From assembly GCF_000972845.2 (NCBI RefSeq), contig NC_040025.1, positions 22,644,021 to 22,708,020 of the forward strand: 64,000 bases of DNA, given 5' to 3'. Shown here one piece after another: positions 59,006 to 64,000 of this stretch. Position numbers and translations under genes: made by a program. The DNA is from Larimichthys crocea. Its lineage: Eukaryota; Chordata; Actinopteri; Sciaenidae. The notes beneath the pieces were generated by a model that worked only from the letters and a program-made list of their open reading frames with translations, did no database searches and was not told the DNA's origin. The first letter of the stretch is position 1, and each line of letters starts with the position of its first letter.

Positions 59006-59463
59006 CTCCCCTGTATCACTTTGATGATCCTGCCCACGAATATCACATAAATCATAATATGGCAAACCTGAAAGCAAGGTGATAATATATAATGTAAGCT
59101 ATGGGAGGACTAAAAGGAAACTATATTGTGAACCTGGAGTTCATACTATGAAGACCTAAAAGTAAAGGCTTGTTGTACATATACAGTATTTGTATCAGAC
59201 AGTATAATGAGTGTGTTCTTAACATGCACATAACTCCGCCTTCACGGTGGTAAGGTCCAATCAAGTGCCTCTTAGCATGTATCCAAATACAGACTCTTCC
59301 TTCTGTCCTGTGGTGGGGATGCCTCATACCTTGATGCACAATAAATAAGTGAGCGAACAGCCTGTCTTTGTTCCTGTGGAGTAACCCTGGGCCTTGCTGC
59401 AGGATTAAGAGTCCAGGGATGGGTGGGGAAAGTGGAGGTGGTAAATAAGTGCACCCTCTCTAC
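59006..59463 (-). other. Possible exons of an unrecognised gene or pseudogene
   Basis: On the minus strand, 59463-59330 is open (starting VERVHLFTTSTFPTHPW, ending SLIYCASR) and bounded by TTTTTTCACAG and GTATGAG. A second segment, 59067-59006, is bounded by CTTGCTTTCAG and GTTTGT. Joined in the first exon's phase, the second reads FAIL and a stop after five codons, so it would be a terminal exon or a sign of decay. I do not recognise the protein. Confidence 0.2.
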
Positions 59464-60463
59464 CTGTGAAAAAAATGGTCAAAGGTTAGAAATGTGTATT
59501 TAAGATAAGGCATGCCTCATAAATCTGCAGGCCTGAATGAGAAATTTGATGTTCTGCCCAACACGTTAGCTGCATTTCCTACAAAAATGCACTTTTAGCA
59601 TTATCAAAAAGAGAACAAAATGTGTTATGATGATTGAATTCTCTGTTTACCCGTCTCTGCCTCAGGAGGTGTTACACTTCTCTCCTTCACATTAAAACAA
59701 AGATCTGCTTGAGCACACAACCTAAGCAAACAAATAATCATGCTTTTGCAAAATAAGATAGAAGACAAATGTTCATTTGAAAAATGTTCAATGGGATGTC
59801 CTACATCTGCCTCACTCATTTGACTTGAATAATATGAGCCATCTACAGAAACATTATACTAAGTAAAGGTGTGTGACACTAAGAAAGAGCACATTTGCAA
59901 AGCTCTAACTTTTTCTTGCATTCACTGCAAGCCAGTCACTTGTTGCTCAATCGTCCTGATAGATGTAGACCTCATGTTTTCATTAGCATGATGAAAAGCC
60001 AGCTTTATAACTGATGGCCATTGAAAAAACTGCCCATGGAGCGCAGTACTCTAAGCATAATGGAGACCTTGTCTGTGCAGATAGCCACTGGTTCCAACCA
60101 ACACCTCACTACATGAGGTAATTGCCTGGAATAACAGAGAGCACTGTATGTGTTAACTTTTCTCACACACTCCTTGCTTGGCTGCTGAGCAGTAACAGAC
60201 TCATAAGAGACAAATAGTATGCTTTCATAAATAAGGCTGGATGATTTAATGATGAGTTCAGATTTCATGCTTTTATACCAACACAAAAAATGACAAATGC
60301 TAAACGAATCTCAAGGTACAAGAATAAAAGATCTGCAATATACTGTGGAGTCAGCCAACTTAGTATTTTGTAAGTCATGAAAAGCACCTTAAAATTCTAA
60401 GAAGTACTACAAGTACTGGGAAATATACAGTATGTCTTCATCTTCATAAATATTTTTAACAAT

Positions 60464-60580
60464 TAAAGGTCCAGTGTGTCAGATTTAGATATAATATAGT
60501 TCTAGAATATGATATATGATATTCATAACGTATGTTTTCATCAGTGTTTCAGTTACATGAAAATAAAGGTTATGTTTTTC
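60464..60580 (+). repeat. Dispersed teleost repeat, copy 2
   Basis: AAAGGTCCAGTGTGTCAGA again opens the copy, followed by ATATTCATAACGTATG and a terminal GAAAATAAAGGTTATG. Confidence 0.65.
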
Positions 60581-61088
60581 TAATCTTTTGTTACCCTCCT
60601 ATCTACAGATGAAGTGGATTTGTGGGCAGCCACCTCAGAGGGTGAGGTGTGGGGTATTGATTTGGTTGTGTGGCAGGTTAAGTCACGGGGCACAGGCAAT
60701 GAGTCACTGGCCAGATAATTAATGTGAAGGGGCATGACAGTGTATCTGTCCTATATCTGGACATGCAACCACTGCTCGAGTGTACATTCACTCTTCCTCC
60801 TCTCCAAGACTAGCAGTGTGTCTGCAGTGGCATTGTTCAGCACCATTTTCAGTGTATGAGCGATTGGATGGGATTTTCCAAGTTATGTCTTTTTATAGTT
60901 TTAGTGGTGTTACATCTGTAGACTATACATTTACATTTGGCCTCAGCTCCAGTATTTGCAGCATAGCTAACTAATTTTTGGGCAGCAGGATTCAGAGCAA
61001 TATTTTCCACTCGGGCTGTCGCTGTTCTAGAAGTAGGCTGGCTCACCTTATTCTACCAGCTTTAGGGGGCTTTAATTTGGCCTCCAGT

Positions 61089-61206
61089 TAAAGGTACAAT
61101 GTGTCAGATTTAGGATGCTCTAATTACATTATAACTCTATTTCCAGTAGTTTATATTAAGCTTAAAATAAGAATCATTATATTTTCTCTGTTTAGAAAAA
61201 TAAAAT
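61089..61206 (+). repeat. Dispersed teleost repeat, copy 3
   Basis: A more diverged copy beginning AAAGGTACAATGTGTCAGA and ending with AAAATAAGAATCATTA. It lies about 180 bp before the hAT element. Confidence 0.6.
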
Positions 61207-61386
61207 AAACCTGTATACACTATCTACACATTTGGTCCTGGCTGTGTACTACAGTCTGTTGCTCTGGCCTCCACTCCTCGGTGTTTCCCTCTACACGTAT
61301 CTCTCTGATGATATTTATGCTTCTTTTTGCTCATGCTCATACCACAACCCATTTGACTAAGTGGCACAGACCATGTTCACTTAGGG

Positions 61387-63926
61387 CAGTCCTTCTCAAA
61401 TAGTGGGGCGCGCCCCCCAGGGGGGCGTGGTGCGATGCCATGGGGGGATAGTATAAAGTGTAATTGCACATCCACTACAGTAGTTGGCGCTAGTGGCGCT
61501 CTCATTGTCAGAGTATGCGCAGGGAGTATTAGGTCTATGGTGGCGTTATTCAACAACAAAACCCTAAAGAGACAACATGAAGAAATTTTTAACAGGGATG
61601 AAAAGAAAGGCGGAGAGAGACGAAGATAATGAGACAAAAGAAAGTCACCCAAAAGCTAAGACTAGGAAATATGACGAAGCGTATGTAGCGCTTGGCTTCA
61701 CTGTGACTACAGTGGGAGACGAGGAAAGACCGGTATGTTTACTGTGTCTAAAAATGCTGGCAGCGGACAGCATGAAGCCAAATAAATTAAGGCGCCACTT
61801 AAACACATTACACCCCAATCACGCTGATAAACCGCTGGAGTTTTTTCAGCGAAAACGTGCCGAATACGGCCAACAATCATCCCGCTTTGTGAATGCTACT
61901 TCAGTAAACCAACGAGCACTGTTAGCATCATATAAGGTGGCGTACCAAATTGCTCAGTGCAAAAAACCCCACACCATAGCAGAGGAGCTGATACTGCCTG
62001 CAGCATTAGACATGGTCTCTGTCATGCTGGATGATGCAAGTGCTGCAAAACTAAAAACTATCCCTCTGTCCAATGACACTGTCGCCAGACGTATAGATGA
62101 CATTGCTAACGATCTTCAAGAACAGCTGGTAGATAAACTCAAAGACAAACGTTTTGCCTTACAATTTGATGAAGCAACTGACAGCAACAAAGACTGTTTG
62201 TTTATTGCTTATGTACGTTTTGACATGACAGACTCCCTGTGTGAGGATCTACTTTTTTGTAAATATGTCAGAGACAGAGCCACAGCTGAAGAGCTATTCA
62301 AAATGCTGGACTGCTTCTTGACTGAGAATGGGCTAAAGTGGGAGAACTGCATTGGTGTTTGCAGTGATGGTGCACAAACCATGGCAGGGAAGAGAAACGG
62401 ACTTCAGGCACTCATCAAGAAGGCCTCACCTAATGCTGAGTGGACACACTGTATTATACACAGAGAAGCACTTGCATCAAGGCCACTTTCCCCTGAATTA
62501 AGTGAGGTGATGACTGATATTATAGGTGTAGTCAATTTTATAAAGACCAGACCACTAAAAACAAGAGTCTTCTCTGCTATCTGTGAGGAGATGGGAGCTG
62601 AACATCAAGCTGTGCTCTATCACAGTGAAGCAAGGTGGCTGTCACGAGGAAAAGTCTTTTCCCGAGTTTTTGAGCTCAGAGAGCAGATAAGAGTGTTTTT
62701 GGAGCAGGAGCACAAGTATGAAGTCGCAGAAAAATTTAGTGATGAGAACTTCCTGGGAAAACTGGCCTACCTGAGTGACATATTTGGAAAGCTGAATGAA
62801 CTAAATCTACAGCTTCAAGGGAAAGATAAACACCTCCCTCAGGTCACAGACAAGATCAGCTCTTTCACTCGAAAGCTTGCGATGTGGGGCAGGAAACTTG
62901 ATGAAGGAAACACTGATTCCTTCGAGAACCTACATGAATTTGTGGACACTACTGACTATGATGCTACCTCAGTGATTCCACACATTAAGCAGCATATTTC
63001 ATCACTGATGGGATTCTTTAAAAAGTACTTCCCTGAAAACAGTTCCCAGTATGACTGGGTGAGAGATCCTTTCAGTGCACCAGCTCCAACTGGTTTCAGC
63101 TCTACAGAAGAGGACCAGTTCATTGACATGACGTCTGATTCCACATTGAGACTGAGGTTCACATCACAGACACTGAGTGAATTCTGGCTGAGTGTAGAGA
63201 GGCAGTATCCACTCTTAGGGCAGAGGGCTATAGGCATTCTGCTTCCTTTTGCAACATCTTACCTCTGTGAGACTGGCTTCTCTGCTGTTGCTGCGCTGAA
63301 GACCAAGTACAGGTCCCAGCTAAACATTGAGCAGGAGCTGAGAGTTGCAGTATCATGCTTCAAACCTCGCTTCGAAAAGCTGTGCACTGCAAAACGTGCT
63401 CATTGTAGCCATTAATCCTGACTTCCTCATTTTGATAAAAAAAGAAAGGAAAAAATCAGCACAAATTGTTTCATTAATTTTTGTTTTGTAGGTTAAAGTG
63501 TTTTATATATTGTGTTCCTGAGTTAATGTTGCTGAACTGAATTTAAATTTATTATTTATTGATTTTATTTAATTTTATTTTTCAATATCAAATGGCGCAA
63601 TAAGTTGGTCAAAAATGTTTACAGTTTAAACAAGGATTTATTTATTTTTTAATTTCAGGCAAATTGATGCACTTAAAATCTTTTCTGTTACAGACTAAAA
63701 AACAATGTTAATAAAGTTATTCTTTGTTGTAAGTTGAACTATAGTTCTTTCTTTTTTCTTTTTTGTTTTCTTTAATGTTGATGAGGATACAATGTTATGC
63801 AGAGGTGTACTTATTACAATTTTATAGACAAATGATATTATTTATAGACGCGGCGGAGAGTGGGGGGGCACGAATTGTTTTCTTCTTGCTAGGGGGGGCG
63901 TAACAGAAAATAATTGAGAAGCACTG
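61387..63926 (+). mobile_element. Complete hAT transposon, 2,540 bp
   Basis: Bounded by a perfect 8-bp target duplication ACTTAGGG at 61379-61386 and 63927-63934. The left end is CAGTCCTTCTCAAATAG and the right end read inward is CAGTGCTTCTCAATTAT: the first 13 bases differ at one position only, after which GC-rich blocks (CGCGCCCCCC and CGCCCCCCC) follow on both sides. The element contains a single long transposase frame of 612 codons. Nothing in it is broken as far as the sequence shows. Confidence 0.95.
61577..63415 (+). CDS. hAT transposase with BED zinc finger
   Basis: The enzyme would cut the element out and insert it elsewhere in nuclear DNA. The 612-aa frame has an N-terminal BED finger with Cys54, Cys57, His74 and His79 (VCLLCLKML, LRRHLNTLHP), which binds the element ends. 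The RNase H-like core follows: Asp198 (QFDEATD), Asp264 (VCSDGAQTM) and Cys292/His295 (HCIIHREAL). The C-terminal hAT dimerisation region shows LPFATSYLCETGFSAV (557-571) with a Glu at 565. It resembles the lineage that gave the domesticated vertebrate genes ZBED5, SCAND3 and FAM200. The Met at 61577 is the first in frame; an ATG at 61536 is in another frame. Because it sits between intact hAT ends, it is a transposon gene and not a domesticated host gene. Confidence 0.93.
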   Translation: MKKFLTGMKRKAERDEDNETKESHPKAKTRKYDEAYVALGFTVTTVGDEERPVCLLCLKMLAADSMKPNKLRRHLNTLHPNHADKPLEFFQRKRAEYGQQSSRFVNATSVNQRALLASYKVAYQIAQCKKPHTIAEELILPAALDMVSVMLDDASAAKLKTIPLSNDTVARRIDDIANDLQEQLVDKLKDKRFALQFDEATDSNKDCLFIAYVRFDMTDSLCEDLLFCKYVRDRATAEELFKMLDCFLTENGLKWENCIGVCSDGAQTMAGKRNGLQALIKKASPNAEWTHCIIHREALASRPLSPELSEVMTDIIGVVNFIKTRPLKTRVFSAICEEMGAEHQAVLYHSEARWLSRGKVFSRVFELREQIRVFLEQEHKYEVAEKFSDENFLGKLAYLSDIFGKLNELNLQLQGKDKHLPQVTDKISSFTRKLAMWGRKLDEGNTDSFENLHEFVDTTDYDATSVIPHIKQHISSLMGFFKKYFPENSSQYDWVRDPFSAPAPTGFSSTEEDQFIDMTSDSTLRLRFTSQTLSEFWLSVERQYPLLGQRAIGILLPFATSYLCETGFSAVAALKTKYRSQLNIEQELRVAVSCFKPRFEKLCTAKRAHCSH

Positions 63927-64000
63927 ACTTAGGGAGTTAACTGAAGTTATCACTTCTTAGACACTGAACACAGCCTTCCTGAACAATATGAGCAGGTGTG

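Larger units (their letters stand above)
53894..61386. other. Long intergenic stretch with scattered repeats
   Basis: No gene that I can name. It begins with the presumed gcnt4 3' UTR and holds three copies of one dispersed repeat, a LINE-tail fragment near 54,165-54,420 and one weak exon candidate pair at 59,006-59,463, all listed separately. The remaining frames are short and without recognisable features. Confidence 0.5.

Noticed and set aside
61577..63415. Interpretation as a domesticated ZBED/SCAND3-like host gene
   Set aside because: It lies between intact hAT termini with a perfect target duplication, so it is a transposon gene at this locus.

Overview
The window reads as nuclear DNA of a ray-finned (teleost) fish. 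The genes are split by GT-AG introns and encode vertebrate proteins. The intergenic space holds fish-type L2 and CR1/jockey-like LINEs, hAT and Tigger DNA transposons, tRNA-SINE-like repeats and many CA, GA and CT microsatellites. Exon models below were built by hand from conserved protein sequence, splice sites and reading phase; no database search was possible.

Layout: 1-5,235 has no gene I recognise. The minus strand at 5,236-11,261 carries frataxin (fxn, 6 coding exons, 185 aa). About 430 bp upstream of its start codon lies a 9.2-kb tandem satellite (11,690-20,895) built from a 23-bp monomer arranged mostly as a 46-bp dimer. After a short non-autonomous hAT (20,963-21,572) comes HMG-CoA reductase (hmgcr) on the minus strand, 19 coding exons at 23,690-32,011 plus a 5' UTR exon near 32,825; it encodes 887 aa with every catalytic residue and regulatory motif I looked for. 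From 34,134 to 40,199 are two L2-type LINE copies, the first split by a younger opposite-strand LINE with a 775-codon open frame. On the plus strand follow ankrd31 (42,461-51,248, 11 coding exons, 687 aa), a meiotic recombination factor, and gcnt4 (52,604-53,893, single coding exon), a Golgi core-2 type glycosyltransferase. From 53,894 to 61,386 I see mostly repeats and one doubtful pair of exons. The window closes with a complete hAT transposon (61,387-63,926) that has an 8-bp target duplication and an intact 612-codon transposase.

The genes are independent housekeeping or tissue-specific units, not an operon. hmgcr, ankrd31 and gcnt4 keep the order and relative orientation they have in human 5q13; fxn is not in that human neighbourhood, so a synteny break lies between hmgcr and fxn, where the satellite sits. 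The most striking points are the satellite against the frataxin promoter region, hmgcr splice sites embedded in CA/TG repeats, the apparently intact hAT transposon, and the nested mobile elements.
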